This document shows, one piece after another, positions 36,662 through 48,589 of a stretch of 64,000 nt of DNA. The notes beneath the pieces were generated by a model. That model saw only the letters and a list, made by a program, of their open reading frames with translations. It searched no databases and was not told where the DNA came from. Every line of letters starts with the position of its first letter. Position 1 is the stretch's first letter. The stretch is from Glandiceps talaboti (lineage: Eukaryota; Hemichordata; Enteropneusta; Spengelidae), in assembly GCF_964340395.1 (NCBI RefSeq), contig NC_135551.1, positions 23,717,003 through 23,781,002 on the forward strand, written 5' to 3'. A program made the translations under genes and the position numbers.

Positions 36662-37647
36662 AGTCGACTGATGTGTATATTTGAAAAATGTATCATTTTC
36701 GAATTCAATATTGTGAAAAGGTTGTAAAAAGACCTGACTTTGAAGTTTAAAAAATTAAATAATGTTATTCTACTAAATGATTCATTTTAATTAGAAAAAT
36801 GAACACACATAAACCTAACATTTGCGCATGCTGTATGAAGATTTTACAATCGACGTGTCCAAATAAGTACAGTGGTACTAGTTAAGGTATACTAGATAAA
36901 TGAACGTATTTATTGACTGGGTTGAAAGAGTGTCTCAATTTGGCCAGCAATCTCCATTTCATAATTGTCGTTTATTTCAAAAGGATTATCCATCGGCTAA
37001 ACGTATGTTTTTACTTTTACAATATGCGGTAACAAACTTTCACAAACTGGTGACATGGTTGGTAAAGTATATAACCTGGACATTGACTTTAGGTTTACCC
37101 CCTTTCAAACTTGTTTATTTTAAATGTAAAATAGTGCGTGTGTACTTTGTATGTAAATAAGTTGGTGGCGCATTTATATGTTAAACTACCAGGTGGCAGA
37201 GTTGAATGTTATATAAATTCACTATCAGTAGATTAGCATCTTAGAGATGGCTGGGTTGGTGGTTGGTTAACTAGGCCATAGAATTTGCATACATTAAAAA
37301 TGGGACAATAACCAATTCTGACATATACATTGATGATAACAATGTGCATATGTCATTTATAAAGTTTTTTTTTTAATATAGCTTGTAGTTTTAATGAGTC
37401 ATGTGCATAATTAATGATTTTCAGTAATTAGTATTTATCTTACAAATGCTCTCTACAAATTCAATAAAATTTGGTACATACTTCAAACATAACTAATCAC
37501 ACGTTTTCAACTCTTATTGTGTGTAGGAACGAATATCTAAAGACTTTTCCCATACGGAAGGCATTCGTATGTTCGGGTGTAGTTCACCACCAAACAACAG
37601 TTTAATGAGTCATGTGCAATTGTCCTCTATGTTAATCATCACTCTTT
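36662..37647. other. Intergenic between convergent genes
   Basis: About 1 kb between the stops of the SnoaL-like and FN3 genes; the whole interval is repeated at 50289-51265 with small differences. The 36900-37160 frame is open in both copies, but its upstream start differs and no domain is recognisable. It is left uncalled. Confidence 0.45.
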
Positions 37648-38139
37648 TCAGATTATTCCAACTTTCACTTTGGAGGTGAATTTCTTTTTCGCTGCTCTTT
37701 CCTCTTCTATTTTTGTTTGAAAGCGGCTCTCGATGATGACTGCTATTATTAACATGATTATGAGGAATGCTGCACAACCAACAGCAGCGAAGACGAACTT
37801 GTTGACGGGTGTGTACGATGTAGTAAAAGTCGAACAACTTTTTACCGTTGAGTCATCATTAAGGATAGATTTTACACAAGTTTCGTACATCGTCCAGAAG
37901 TCTAATTCATTCAGGTCGTATGAGATTGTACTTGTGTCATCTATAGTTACTTGATTAGAGCCATACACCAACTCATACTTTGTAATGTTTTCGGGCGAGG
38001 CTGGGAGAGTCCACGACACTCTAGCAGAAGACGCCGTAATGGCTGATATTACTATGTCTGTGACAGCAGAATTACTAGATGACGTAACAACGGAGGTGGC
38101 GCAGCAAGCGATGAAAATGATAAGATGTGTTGCCGCCAT
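37648..38139 (-). CDS. Small type I membrane protein with one fibronectin III domain, copy 1
   Basis: 163 residues: signal peptide about 1-20 (MAATHLIIFIACCATSVVTS), a fibronectin type III domain about 24-107 (SAVTDIVISAI, VSWTLP with the core Trp at 43, ITKYELVYG, YETCVKSI), one N-glycosylation site (NIT at 51), two Cys about 14 apart (88, 102), a transmembrane helix about 115-137 and a basic cytoplasmic tail. On the minus strand the ATG lies 15 bases after a good acceptor (TTTTTCCGATTTCAG), so a 5' leader intron is likely. The 51266-51754 copy conserves every feature. Its role is unknown; cell-surface adhesion or receptor function would be a guess from the FN3 fold. Convergent with SnoaL-like copy C. 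Confidence 0.75.
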   Translation of the reverse strand: MAATHLIIFIACCATSVVTSSSNSAVTDIVISAITASSARVSWTLPASPENITKYELVYGSNQVTIDDTSTISYDLNELDFWTMYETCVKSILNDDSTVKSCSTFTTSYTPVNKFVFAAVGCAAFLIIMLIIAVIIESRFQTKIEEERAAKKKFTSKVKVGII

Positions 38140-38281
38140 CGTTGATTACTTGATCTGAAATCGGAAAAATAATTCAAGAAAATTACATTGATCGCAAAAA
38201 AACACGTCAAAGTAAGCCATAGAAAAATGTTTAATTGTTAGATAATAATTGACAGGAGATATAGTGTATGAATATAGCAAA

Positions 38282-38449
<168 letters not shown>

Positions 38450-39999
38450 CCAACGATATGAAACAAAGAGACACGTTTTGTTTGGACTGTTTTGTAAATA
38501 AGGAAAGGAGAATAGATATACTTCTTAGGGAACAGTCTCACTCGCTTTGTTAATTGGAGGTACAGATCTAGAGATCGTAAGCTGGACATACAGTGGATTT
38601 TAGTCCTTCTAGTTGTCTGAGACTGAATGAACTCACACACTGTCGGGACTAAGATGTTTGGCACGTGATTTAATGTTTCGAGATATAAGCTCCTTTACTA
38701 GTCAAAGCTTAGCTCGGCGAAAGTCCCTAAAACTTCGGATTTCGGCCGTTTATATACATGTAGGTATCCCTCACACAATACAATACAAAAAGTGTGAAGT
38801 ACATAGCTATCGATGTCTCTGATTTCCCAGCCACGTGGAAGGCGTGTATACTAACGAGCCTTCCATTATCAATTCCATGAATTGATATCTTCGTCATTTC
38901 TACAGCAATACTAGTACTAGCATAGTGCTTGTTTTCTATTGTGTGGAAAACAACAAAGTTCTCCTGGTGAGAACATGCCTGAACATGTCAGTCACAATTT
39001 TAGAATCTAATTACAAAATGGGGGAAAGGACTTCATATCAGATAGATGTATGATAAGTCATAACTAAGGATCAGCCAATATGTGTAGCAAACATAGCCCT
39101 GAGTTCGGTCTCCCGGCCTCATTCTAAGCCTGACCCAGGTGAGAGATCTAGAGGTGCTCATAGCCAAGATGCCAAAACCCAAGTGTCGAATCCTCATCTA
39201 ATAATAAGTGATGTTTGGTATTCATGAACCTAAAGTTGCCATTGCAATGTGAACTATAGAGTAATCTATGTGTAGCAGTAACACTGTGCTATAATAGAAA
39301 AGAGAACTGGTCATTTACCATGTTTACTGTAATTTATTGTACGAATGTGAATGACAGAGCTGTTATATAATATCTTGTACGATTGAAACACAGACTTGTC
39401 TGTGATTGAAATAACGAAGAATACCCCCACCCCACCCCCTGTTATATTAGTTTTGTTCCCAGTCGGGACAATGCGGTCTTTGCTACTTAATTGCTCCATT
39501 ATTATGTAAACATACATTGCCATCGTATATGCATACCTGATGTAAATCGTGCTTAGGTCAACAGTAGCTGTTTACTCTTAGTTAAGTTGTATGCCCTTGA
39601 TTATGACTTCTTGAAGTTGGTAGCGTCTACAGTCTGTACTAGACTTGTTTGGTTCAAAACCTGTATACGTAGTTAGACCCACGCCCGTCTCCTGGAAGCA
39701 CATACAATAAAAAACATAATTTGTTTTGTTTATTGAACAAAACAAAACAAACAAACAAACAAACACCATGCCCTCGATTCACTATTCATACACCGCCCTA
39801 TACTAATTATATAGCCTAGTGCCGTTACTATTGCGGTCGAAAATCAGTCTAATACTTAATTGTACAGTTTACATGTGTACAATTACACCACTCAATATGC
39901 TACGTTTACCCAGTGCGGTCGACAGTCAGTTCCTTTTATTACCTGTACTGGTATATGTTGCCATAACACGACTCACTAGATACAATAGGAGTTGACCCC
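38450..39999. other. Duplicated flank, no gene recognised
   Basis: Matches 51890-53240 in blocks (for example the CCAGCCACGTGGAAGGCGTG block at 38831 and 52001). A stretch near 38940-39190 is missing or diverged in the second copy. No coding frame is supported. Confidence 0.5.
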
Positions 40000-40081
40000 A
40001 CAAACACAATGTCAGAATTTTGTACATATTACCTGTTTATAAAGCCGTGTTTCAGTCCAGTGGTATTCTTTAACGTTACAG

Positions 40082-40206
40082 CAGAGATTTTGACCGAAAT
40101 TTGGAAGAATAACTTGTCGTACGAGTATCAGAATAAACCGGATTTCGACACGGAAACGTGTACGAATGATTGTGACGCAGACGTTGGTGATTTCACTGTC
40201 GTATAG
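40082..40206 (+). CDS. Candidate terminal exon, SEA-like start (uncertain)
   Basis: After an acceptor-like TTCTTTAACGTTACAG the frame reads EILTEIWKNNLSYEYQNKPD, then FDTETCTNDCD, to TAG at 40204-40206. The open frame reaches upstream to 40009 but the text before the acceptor looks intronic. The duplicate (53310-53434) keeps the frame through a few substitutions and a compensated indel near its end. The wording loosely resembles the first strands of SEA domains. No partner exon was found. Confidence 0.25.
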
Positions 40207-40789
40207 TACGGTATATATGAATAATTGGGGTCATATACAGGCAACGCACACTGTTTGAACAGTGTTAGCGAAAAAAAAGTCCACAGTCACCTATAAATTA
40301 CAGTACAATATTAATAAGGTCAGCAATATTTAACAGAAAGTTATAGCGGCGATTGTTAATTGTGATCAGTTTTAATTACCTTATATGCAGACATACACCA
40401 GCACTCTCCGTCTTCAGTTCATACGCCACTGCATAATATGGTTCGTTAAAATCACATTGTATGCATTTCATGTACACAGTCATGCATTGTTACATCTATA
40501 AATAGATTTCTCTCAAAAGTGGTATTCAGCGCATGTCAAGTGTGACAGGCCTTGTATTGACACAGGACAGTCTGTGTGTCATGTCGCAATTTATTTGCAG
40601 TAACCTTGGATTTGATTTTTTCCCCTAATAGCTGTAGGCTATATTTTTTAAATAGTGTCCGTTAGTATAGTGTTGCACGTAGCATATAAACCCCGCTACT
40701 GTTACTATGGCCAGTCTCAAGTCACCAAACTCCTCGCAACGTCAAGACCTTCAACTTGTATTCACCCAACTTATCCAATAAACAATATA
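40207..40789. other. Duplicated flank, no gene
   Basis: Matches 53435-54250 except that the second copy carries about 350 bp of extra DNA at about 53840-54190. No coding frame seen. Confidence 0.45.
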
Positions 40790-40844
40790 AGTGATAAAAA
40801 ATAATAAATGAATAATGACGATGATGATGATGACGATGATTATT

Positions 40845-40890
<46 letters not shown>

Positions 40891-41117
40891 GAAGGAGGAT
40901 GAGGGGAAGCAGAAGGAGAAAACTTAGGGTTATGGTGGTTGTGTCGACAATTGTGAAACTTATGATCAAACAGTGAATTTGGTGATGTACGTGTAGGGAG
41001 AAGAAAAAGAATTAAGAGGTAGGAGATGAAGAAAACAGAAAATAGGAGAAGGAAGAGAATATTCAGGGAACCTTACTGTATATAATATAATAAGACGTTA
41101 TGTTAAAATGAAAACAT

Positions 41118-41204
<87 letters not shown>

Positions 41205-41265
41205 AAACTACTCGCCACCACATTATGTCTGTGTAGCCGACCTTTTTAGTCGATCCAACCATAGA
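40790..41265 (+). mobile_element. Unclassified repeat carrying (GTT)n and (TC)n tracts
   Basis: Begins with GATGATGATG/(GTT)n (about 40846-40890), passes through unique text (GGGTTATGGTGGT, AATTAAGAGGTAGGAGATG, GAGAATATTCAG, CTTACTGTATATAAT), then (TC)n (about 41125-41203) and ends CCACCACATTATGTCTGTGT ... GACCTTTTTAGT. The whole arrangement recurs at 61240-61750, so the microsatellites belong to the element. Confidence 0.75.
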
Positions 41266-42060
41266 GATATGAAGCTTATATAGATACTGAAGCTTATATA
41301 GACTTTGAGTCGTTCACATACATACACACACATCCGCGCGCGCATGCTCGCACACACACACAACAACAACAACAACAACAACAATAACAACAACAACAAC
41401 ACACAAACACACACACACTTCACCATGCCAATAGCCCTTACCTTCTTAACCTAGTGTAGTTGTGCTAAACACTGTACAGTTTGGCTACAATGCCATTGGC
41501 GCTATTTTTATTTTTTGTTGAATATATATTTAAAAAAAGGGTAATGAAAAACTAGATTGGGTTGGGTAACAGGAACCAAACAATTAATTTTTATCTTCCG
41601 TAAGGAAGGTCTTAATATAGCAATGAAGTCTGTGTGTCTGTGCAAGTGTGGATTGTGTGTGTGTCTGTGTGTCTGTGTGTCTCTGTGTGTGCGTGTCTGT
41701 ATCACCATTTCCGAACAAACGGCTGCATCAATTCGAACGAAATTTCATAGACATCTTCCGTAGGGTAATGGCAAGTACTGATTAAGTTTTAGTAATAATC
41801 CGATGAAAATTAATGACCAATTTGAGTAATTAATCGATTAAACGAGTATAAAGTTGGCATCAGATTCAGATTCAGGTAGGGTTATCTTATGAAAGTTATA
41901 TTGAGCTTCAGATGGCCTCAGATCCGAAGACACCCTGCGGATTCAAACCTGAAATAATACCGTTGAAACTACAGGGAAGGATTCCGAGGCTATCTGACGC
42001 TCAATTTGATGCTACCTGAATTTGAATCTGACGCTAACTTTATACTCGTATAAATTCATT
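41266..42060 (+). repeat. Dispersed repeats, including a (CAA)n tract
   Basis: 41290-41590 is a copy of the ATGAAAAACTAG family with a (CAA)n tract at about 41361-41400. 41585-42055 (CTTCCGTAAGGAAGGT, GTGTGTGTCTG run, TTTCCGAACAAACGGCTGCA, TGATTAAG...TAATCCGATGAA) matches 54285-54730. Confidence 0.7.
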
Positions 42061-42399
42061 CGAACTCATTTGCATACGGTCAGAGTTGAATCACATCAAA
42101 TGGCGCGCTATTTCATGTGTTCCTTTGAGATGCTATCTACATAACAATACAGTGTTATTTTTAGAATGCTCCATGTACAATGTTCCAAAGTCACTGTACA
42201 ATCTACAAGTTACCTACTTGCATGTTTTGTACCTTCAAAAAACATAATTTCATGTGTGATTTTTCATAATTCTGTTTTGTTTGGTCGATGTTCGTTTTCA
42301 GATTTCTCAATTTCACTTCTGTGAAGAAAACATACCCGTCGTAAAATGGCCTGGGCTAAGAGAAAGACGCACGGGCTAGCATGTCACATACTTCATTCG
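42061..42399. other. Sequence 5' to the LINE, absent from the second block
   Basis: No gene recognised. The duplicated block skips from the counterpart of about 42050 to that of about 45770, so this piece arrived with, or before, the LINE insertion. Confidence 0.4.
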
Positions 42400-45080
42400 A
42401 TTTGTTATTAAATTCTACACAGATGAAGCCCTGCAATGTAAAATCTGTCCACGCAATGGTATTCAACTATATCTCTATAGTTTTGAGGCAGGTGTTGTGC
42501 AAGTCCTTTTGAACGAATCACATACGTATGTAGGTTCGGATAACACGAAAGCTATAGATACGGTCATTGATGCGTTTCGCCTTGCTGGCGTTGATATGAA
42601 ATGTAGGCAAGGTAATATGACGTCACATTCCCATCGACAGCCTCCATGGTTTGATAATGTATGCCAGGAAATGAAAAAGTATATGTACACGAGTCTGAAA
42701 GAGTTTAGAAAAAATCGCTCAACGGAATCATTCGACACTTACAGAAAGAATCGCAATAAATTTAGATCTATTTGTAGAGAAAAGAAGAAAAATTACACGG
42801 ACATACAGTTTAACAGATATCGCGACGACTGGAGATCTGTGGCTGGGACTGTCGGCATGTGGTCAGTATTCGGTATCGCAAAGGTGGTTTTGAAAGTGCG
42901 CCAATTTCAGGACAACAGTGAATAGATTACTTTTCCAGGTTGCATAATCCCCAAACTATGTCGTTTGGAGACACATTTGAAGATGTAAATGAGTATAGAC
43001 ATTTGAATTCCGAATCTGTACAAGTAAATGTAGATCTTTTGAATGCTAGAATTACTGATGAGGAAATTTTAACAGCTGTGAGTGAGCTGAAAAAGGGGAA
43101 AGCTCCGGGTCCAGATGGTATACCTTCAGAGTTTTATAAATGTACTGTCAACAGGCTATTGCCGTTAATGAGTGATTTATTCAACGACATTTTTGAAACT
43201 GGAGTCTTTCCTGAGGGGTGGTGTAGAGGGGTTATCATACCACTGTATAAAAAAGGTGTCAGGTCTGATCCGAATAATTACAGGGGTATAACTTTATTAG
43301 ATGTGTTTGGGAAAGTGTTCTGTGCCATTTTGAATAAGAGATTGTACGTTTGGGCTGAAGACATCGGGTCTATCTCCAGTTGTCAGAGTGGTTTTAGAAA
43401 GGGTTTCTCTACTATGGATAATATTTTCACACTGTATGCCATAATTCAAAACTATCTGCGTAGACGCAGGGGTAAATTCTTCTGTTTATTTGTTGATTTC
43501 GCTAAGGCTTTCGATTCAGTTAATTACCATTATCTTTTCGTTAAACTACAATCAATTGGTCTTTCGGGTAAAATGTTTAATATCATCAAGTCCATGTACG
43601 ATGATGTGAAGTCATGTGTTAAATTGGATAGGGGGATTTCAGAGTATTTCAATTGTGGTATCGGAGTTAGACAAGGAAGCGTACTAAGCCCTGTACTTTT
43701 TTCTCTTTTCATCGATGAACTTTACCAAATAATTACAAAAGCAGGATTTAAGGGGGTGCAGCTTACACAAGACATGTTTGATTTATTTGTCCTGCTTTAT
43801 GCAGATGATGTTGTGATATTTGCTGACACAGTTGTGGGTTTGCAGCGTTTGATTAACTGTCTGGGCCAATTCTGTGACAAGTGGAAACTTAAAGCAAACT
43901 TTAAGAAAACAAAGGTGGTAACATTTCGAAAGGGAGGTCATAGTTCAAGGAACGAAAAATGGCATTTAAATGGTACGAGTATCGAGGTGGTTAGCTACTA
44001 TAACTATTTAGGACTGTTGTTATCATGTAGAAATAAGTGGTCTAAGGCAGTTAGTAATCTAGCTGATCAGGCCCGTAAAGCAATGTTTTCTATATTTAGT
44101 TTTGAGCGTAAAGTTGGCGTTATAACCCATGAGGTTTATTTTAAATTGTTTGATAGTCTAATCTTGCCTATTCTTTTGTATGGTTCTGAGCTTTGGGGAT
44201 TTCAGCAGTTTATGCAAATTGAAATGGTACAACTTAAATATTGTAAACATTTTCTTGGAGTGCGACAAAACACTACAAATGAAGCGGTACTTGGGGATTG
44301 TGGCAGAACGCCAATTTTTGTAAAATCATTGACGAGATGTATAAAGTACTGGCTACGTCTTACTGAACTCCCCGATAACAGAGTTGCCAAACATGCTTAT
44401 AAATTGATGCTGAAAATTGACGAAAGTGGTCACACGTCTTGGGCAACAGAAGTAAAAAATATTTTGCAATACTACGGTTTTGGTATAGTTTGGGTGTCAC
44501 AGGGAGTGGGAGACACTATTTCTTTCGTAACGGAGTTCAGTCAGCGCGTATCCGATATTTATAAGCAAAATTGGTTTTCTGATGTTTGCTCCAAGGAGTC
44601 TTTAAATACATACTGTAATTTCAAGAGCGTATTAGAACCAGAAAAATATTTGTTGCAGCTTTCAGATGTAAGATACAGACATGCATTAGCGAGGATTCGA
44701 TGTGGGAGTCATAAGTTACGTATACAGGAAGGTCGTCACAGCGGCTTAGATGTTACTGAGAGAATATGTGAAGTATGTTCAGAGGGTATAGAAGATGAAT
44801 TTCATTTTCTATTAGTATGCCCTTTGTATCAAACAGTGAGGGAAGCTTTACTACCTCAGTATTACTGGATATTTCCTACACGTCAAAAGTTTTTCAATTT
44901 AATGAATGTGCAGTCTGCAATATTACTAAGAAACCTTGGTAAATTTATATACAAAGCAATGTACTTAAGAGAGGAATTCTATTCCAGCTAATGTCATTAC
45001 ACTCTTTCTGCTTGATGTATTATATTATTTTTTGGTCACGTAGGCCTGTGGCCTGTAGTGATAATAAACATATTATCAAC
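42400..45080 (+). mobile_element. 5'-truncated non-LTR retrotransposon (LINE)
   Basis: Coding remnants start about 42400 (KFYTDEALQ...) in the linker between endonuclease and RT, continue as an open frame to 42925 (QPPWFDNVCQEMKK ... YRKNRNKFRSICREKKKNY), shift frame near 42870-42945 (the next frame reads DYFSRLHNPQT), and run through the 683-residue RT frame to 44991. The endonuclease domain is absent, as in TPRT-truncated copies. The 3' end is not sharply defined; TAATAAACATATTA near 45061 may be part of it. No target-site duplication was found. Confidence 0.85.
42940..44991 (+). CDS. LINE reverse transcriptase with C-terminal Cys motif (ORF2 remnant)
   Basis: 683 residues, uninterrupted. 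RT blocks: KKGKAPGPDGIPSEFYK (about 51-67), NNYRGITLLDVFGKVF, FVDFAKAFDSVN (about 183-194, catalytic Asp), GVRQGSVLSPVLFSLFIDEL (about 246-265), LLYADDVVIF (about 285-294, catalytic YADD intact), KLKANFKKTKVV and YYNYLGLLL; then the LINE C-terminal part with LYGSELWGF, RCIKYWLRLTEL and a Cys-His motif CEVCSEGIEDEFHFLLVC near 611. The frame is intact, but upstream endonuclease sequence is missing and the linker is frameshifted, so the element is not autonomous. Same clade as the dead copy at 11490-12565; I cannot safely name it. Confidence 0.9.
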   Translation: MHNPQTMSFGDTFEDVNEYRHLNSESVQVNVDLLNARITDEEILTAVSELKKGKAPGPDGIPSEFYKCTVNRLLPLMSDLFNDIFETGVFPEGWCRGVIIPLYKKGVRSDPNNYRGITLLDVFGKVFCAILNKRLYVWAEDIGSISSCQSGFRKGFSTMDNIFTLYAIIQNYLRRRRGKFFCLFVDFAKAFDSVNYHYLFVKLQSIGLSGKMFNIIKSMYDDVKSCVKLDRGISEYFNCGIGVRQGSVLSPVLFSLFIDELYQIITKAGFKGVQLTQDMFDLFVLLYADDVVIFADTVVGLQRLINCLGQFCDKWKLKANFKKTKVVTFRKGGHSSRNEKWHLNGTSIEVVSYYNYLGLLLSCRNKWSKAVSNLADQARKAMFSIFSFERKVGVITHEVYFKLFDSLILPILLYGSELWGFQQFMQIEMVQLKYCKHFLGVRQNTTNEAVLGDCGRTPIFVKSLTRCIKYWLRLTELPDNRVAKHAYKLMLKIDESGHTSWATEVKNILQYYGFGIVWVSQGVGDTISFVTEFSQRVSDIYKQNWFSDVCSKESLNTYCNFKSVLEPEKYLLQLSDVRYRHALARIRCGSHKLRIQEGRHSGLDVTERICEVCSEGIEDEFHFLLVCPLYQTVREALLPQYYWIFPTRQKFFNLMNVQSAILLRNLGKFIYKAMYLREEFYSS

Positions 45081-46538
45081 TATATCTCTGAACATGTAAC
45101 CTTGTTTGTTTTTAGAAATTTAGTGCAACATACTCTCGACTACTGTGGGTTTTACTGGCTCGTTTTCCGTCCGTATGCAAGTAAAATGTGATCAAAATGC
45201 ATCATGCTATTAAAAAATCACCGCACAGTTAATAACTATGAAAATTCACGAAATTTGACCACAGCCTTTATTTTTGCCGATAAAGTCAAATGACAGTCAA
45301 ACTTTCAAGGCAATTTTTATTTTCGATAATTCAGTTTATTAGTCATCATTGATCAGCTAGGAGTTAGAATTTCTATGCGATGTTTTAAAAATAATAAACA
45401 CAATTGGCCCATGTATTTTCCAGATATCAATTTCATCTCATGTGATTATCTTGTTGCTTGTTTATGTGTAAATATGGTTTTCATCAAAGAACATTTCACT
45501 TTACGTATATTTTTTGTGTTGAAAATATGTTATTTGGATGAGTCACGATGCACTCTGTGTAATTCTTTCCGAACATTTGCTGAAATTTCCACTTCTCAGA
45601 GAGCCTTACTCATAATAATGTTTGTCATGTTGTATTTAAAAATTCAAACTCTATAAAAAGCATCAAATTCTATGAATATTTAGACCGAAGTAGGATTTCA
45701 ACGTTAATAATGCACAATAAATATGCGCAGACAGGCTGCGCAGACGAATGTCCAGACTGTAGCTCTACATAGCTCTACTCTGAGAAAGACTCTGTTTTCA
45801 GGGGTTTCGTACGTGTCAGCCTTATTTTGTGTTTCCCTTGGATCTGCACTCTGCATTAGCTGGACAAACATGAGAAAAAAGAAGACCGAGGCAGGGTATT
45901 TAAGTGATTCAAACTCACCAGAGAACTTTTTTTCTTGGCCTTAAAATAGGTTTACAATGAGCGCAGAGTTCACAAACAGGTGAAATATTTATCATCGTTT
46001 CAATTTCGTCAAATGTGGACTTATCATTTTCAAACTTCACACACTGCGCAGATGAATAAAGAGAAATCGTATCTTTTTAGATTTTCGATTAGAAGTTTAG
46101 GAAGTATTATATATTGACCTCGAACCGTCTCCTTTTACCGTGTTCTTTTCCAATTTCTCTCGATAACAAACTACCGCTGTTTGTTGCAAGGCTTGTACAT
46201 AATCATTTATCTAGCTCTGTATCTCAGTATATCAATACACTCTCACATATTTATCAAGTGTAATAATCTATAATTTATAGCAAATCGTGTGTGTGGTTAA
46301 AATATGGAAAATAGACGAGACCTAGCCTACGAAGAAAATTTCGCGACAATGTATCAATAATGGTGAATTAGTGTACAGTGAGGGCGCGCCCTCAACAAAA
46401 ATCTTGACAATTTCCCATAGGGGATCACGAAAGCTGAGTGAAGTCCAGGATGGCAAGCTTTCCTGTGCTGAGAATAGGAGGCGTGGCGGGCATTTCAACA
46501 ACATTTTTGACAACTAAATTTCATTGGGACTTTGCTTC
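45081..46538. other. Intergenic, mostly unassigned
   Basis: No gene is supported; frames at 45375-45656 and 45723-45944 lack domains. The word CTGAGAAAGACTCTGTTTTC at about 45779 resumes the match with 54738, marking the right edge of DNA missing in the second block. Confidence 0.45.
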
Positions 46539-46539
46539 C

Positions 46540-46925
46540 CCTTTCTCTTCTATTTTTGTTTGAAAGCGGCTTTCGATGATGACTGCAATTATTAACATGA
46601 TTATGAGGAATGCTGCACAACCAACAGCGGCGAATACAAACTTGTTGACCGGTGTGTACGTAAAGTAGTAAACATCGAACAACTTTTTACCATTGAGTCA
46701 TCGTTAAGGATAGATTTTACACAATTTTCGTACATTGTCCAGAAGTCTAAAATATTCAGGTCGTCTGAGATTGTACTAGTGTCATCTATAGTTACTTGAT
46801 CGGAGCCATACACCAACTCATACTTTGTAATGTTTTCGGGTGTGGCTGGGAGAGTCCACGACAGTGTAGCAGACGACGTTTATATTGTGACAGCAGAATT
46901 ACTAGATAAGATGTGTTGCCGCCAT
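46540..46925 (-). pseudogene. FN3 membrane protein, broken copy
   Basis: Minus-strand homology to the genes at 37648-38139 and 51266-51754 starts at an ATG (46925) and keeps WTLP-type, ITKYELVYGSDQ and DFWTMYENCVKSI text. It has deletions in the signal peptide (about 39 bp) and before the FN3 core, a frameshift near 46670 (GTACGTAAAGTAG) and loss of the last tail residues, where unrelated sequence begins. The upstream acceptor-like CCCCATTTCAG is still present. Clearly nonfunctional as an FN3 protein. Confidence 0.85.
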
Positions 46926-47066
46926 TGTTGATTACTTGATCTGAAATGGGGATATAATTCAAGAAAATTACATTGATCGCAAAAAACACATCAAAGTAAG
47001 CCATAGAAAAAATGCTTAATTGATAGACAATAATTGACAGGAGAAATAGTGTATGAACACAGCCAA

Positions 47067-47252
<186 letters not shown>

Positions 47253-47851
47253 CGGGTAACTAGGGAGTGGTTACGTAAGAGGACTTACGTCATAGACCTG
47301 GTATTTCAGCCTTTCAGACTACACTATCAGAATTATGAAAGTAGTGATGATACCGACTTGGCAACTTTTCGAGAAATTTACAGAGAAGATTTTAGACTCA
47401 TTATGCCTGGTATGGAAACGATGATAGGTATTGAAGGTAGGTAAAAATATTATATAGAACTCTTCAGTTGAAAGCACAACTATATCATACAGGTATCATG
47501 CATGTTGAGCAAATCTAAGATTTCACCACATATATGTAAGGGGTCCCTCAGTAATTAGATAGGAGAGTGACTGGGATTACGATGGTTATTTGGCTAGTGT
47601 CGGGGCAATATTGGTACTGCACCGATCTCTAACTTTTGGACTTCTGAACTCCATCGTGGCCAATTAGATCCAGACACGGCAAGTAATGAAAGGGGAAAGC
47701 CACTCCAGGAAATATAGACATTTTCATCAACTGTGATCTAGAGAGTTATTTCATGATGTTAGATCACTAACAATTCCTTGCAATTTCAAAATTGCATCCT
47801 GTTGATCTTGTGTCTGTATCACTTAGTGTTCGCTAGACAGGACTTTTTGAG

Positions 47852-48451
47852 TTCTTTCCCTGGCATGTCTTTGTCACCACCAAATATTCACTCTTATTAT
47901 CATTTTTGACTGAGTAAACAAAGAATTTCCGTTCTTCTATTCAATTCCAATCTTAACACCTTATATAACGCCACATTATACGTATTTAATCAATAGGCAA
48001 TGCCTGTTTATACATGTTTTACTGAAAATGGTATTCACTCTCTTTATTAGCCTGAAAGGTAAATGTGTAGCTTCCGATTATTCAGTGCTGGAAGCGAGTG
48101 GCTACATACGAGGACCAACGGCAGGGGAAGTTTAATTTCAGACTTCCTGTTTATAGTGAATTCCTCTCACTGTTTAATCATTTCAGTTATTCCACAAGGT
48201 AAACTTTTCACCACATTGCTTTGGTGCTTATGACTTATATTACGCAGATACTTTAGGTCATACAAAACGTTTCCCCGACAGATTGGTCAATCACCACTTT
48301 TTGGTAACTTTTCAGACTTTGGCTCCACCTTGCTGAAGTGTAAATTTAATTTGGTACAATGAATGGAAAGGATACAGACTTCGTGTCTTTAGTCAAAAAA
48401 TAATAAAGAGAGTGAATATTCAATCACAGAAAAGACTAGTCAGGGAAAGAA
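47852..48451. mobile_element. MITE-like element, duplicate copy in intron of D
   Basis: Same terminal inverted repeats and interior as 33753-34344. About 140 bp present before it in copy C (33613-33752) is absent here. Confidence 0.65.
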
Positions 48452-48497
48452 TAACTGATAGTTATAGTACATGTCAAAACACCATCTATTTTTAATT

Positions 48498-48527
48498 AGG
48501 ACTGTTTTGGTTTACCAAAACAGTCCT
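48498..48527. repeat. Tight perfect hairpin (14-bp arms)
   Basis: AGGACTGTTTTGGT and ACCAAAACAGTCCT are separated by two bases; in copy C the same arms are separated by about 50 bp. Confidence 0.85.
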
Positions 48528-48589
48528 CATAAAAACAATAAATGTCGGAGGACGTGTCCTATCTCGAAGTTATATTTCGAATTCGACAA

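Noticed and set aside
36900-37160. 86-codon plus frame between convergent genes, also largely open at 50555-50809
   Set aside because: Open in both blocks but the copies are recent duplicates, so openness is weak evidence; no start conservation or domain.
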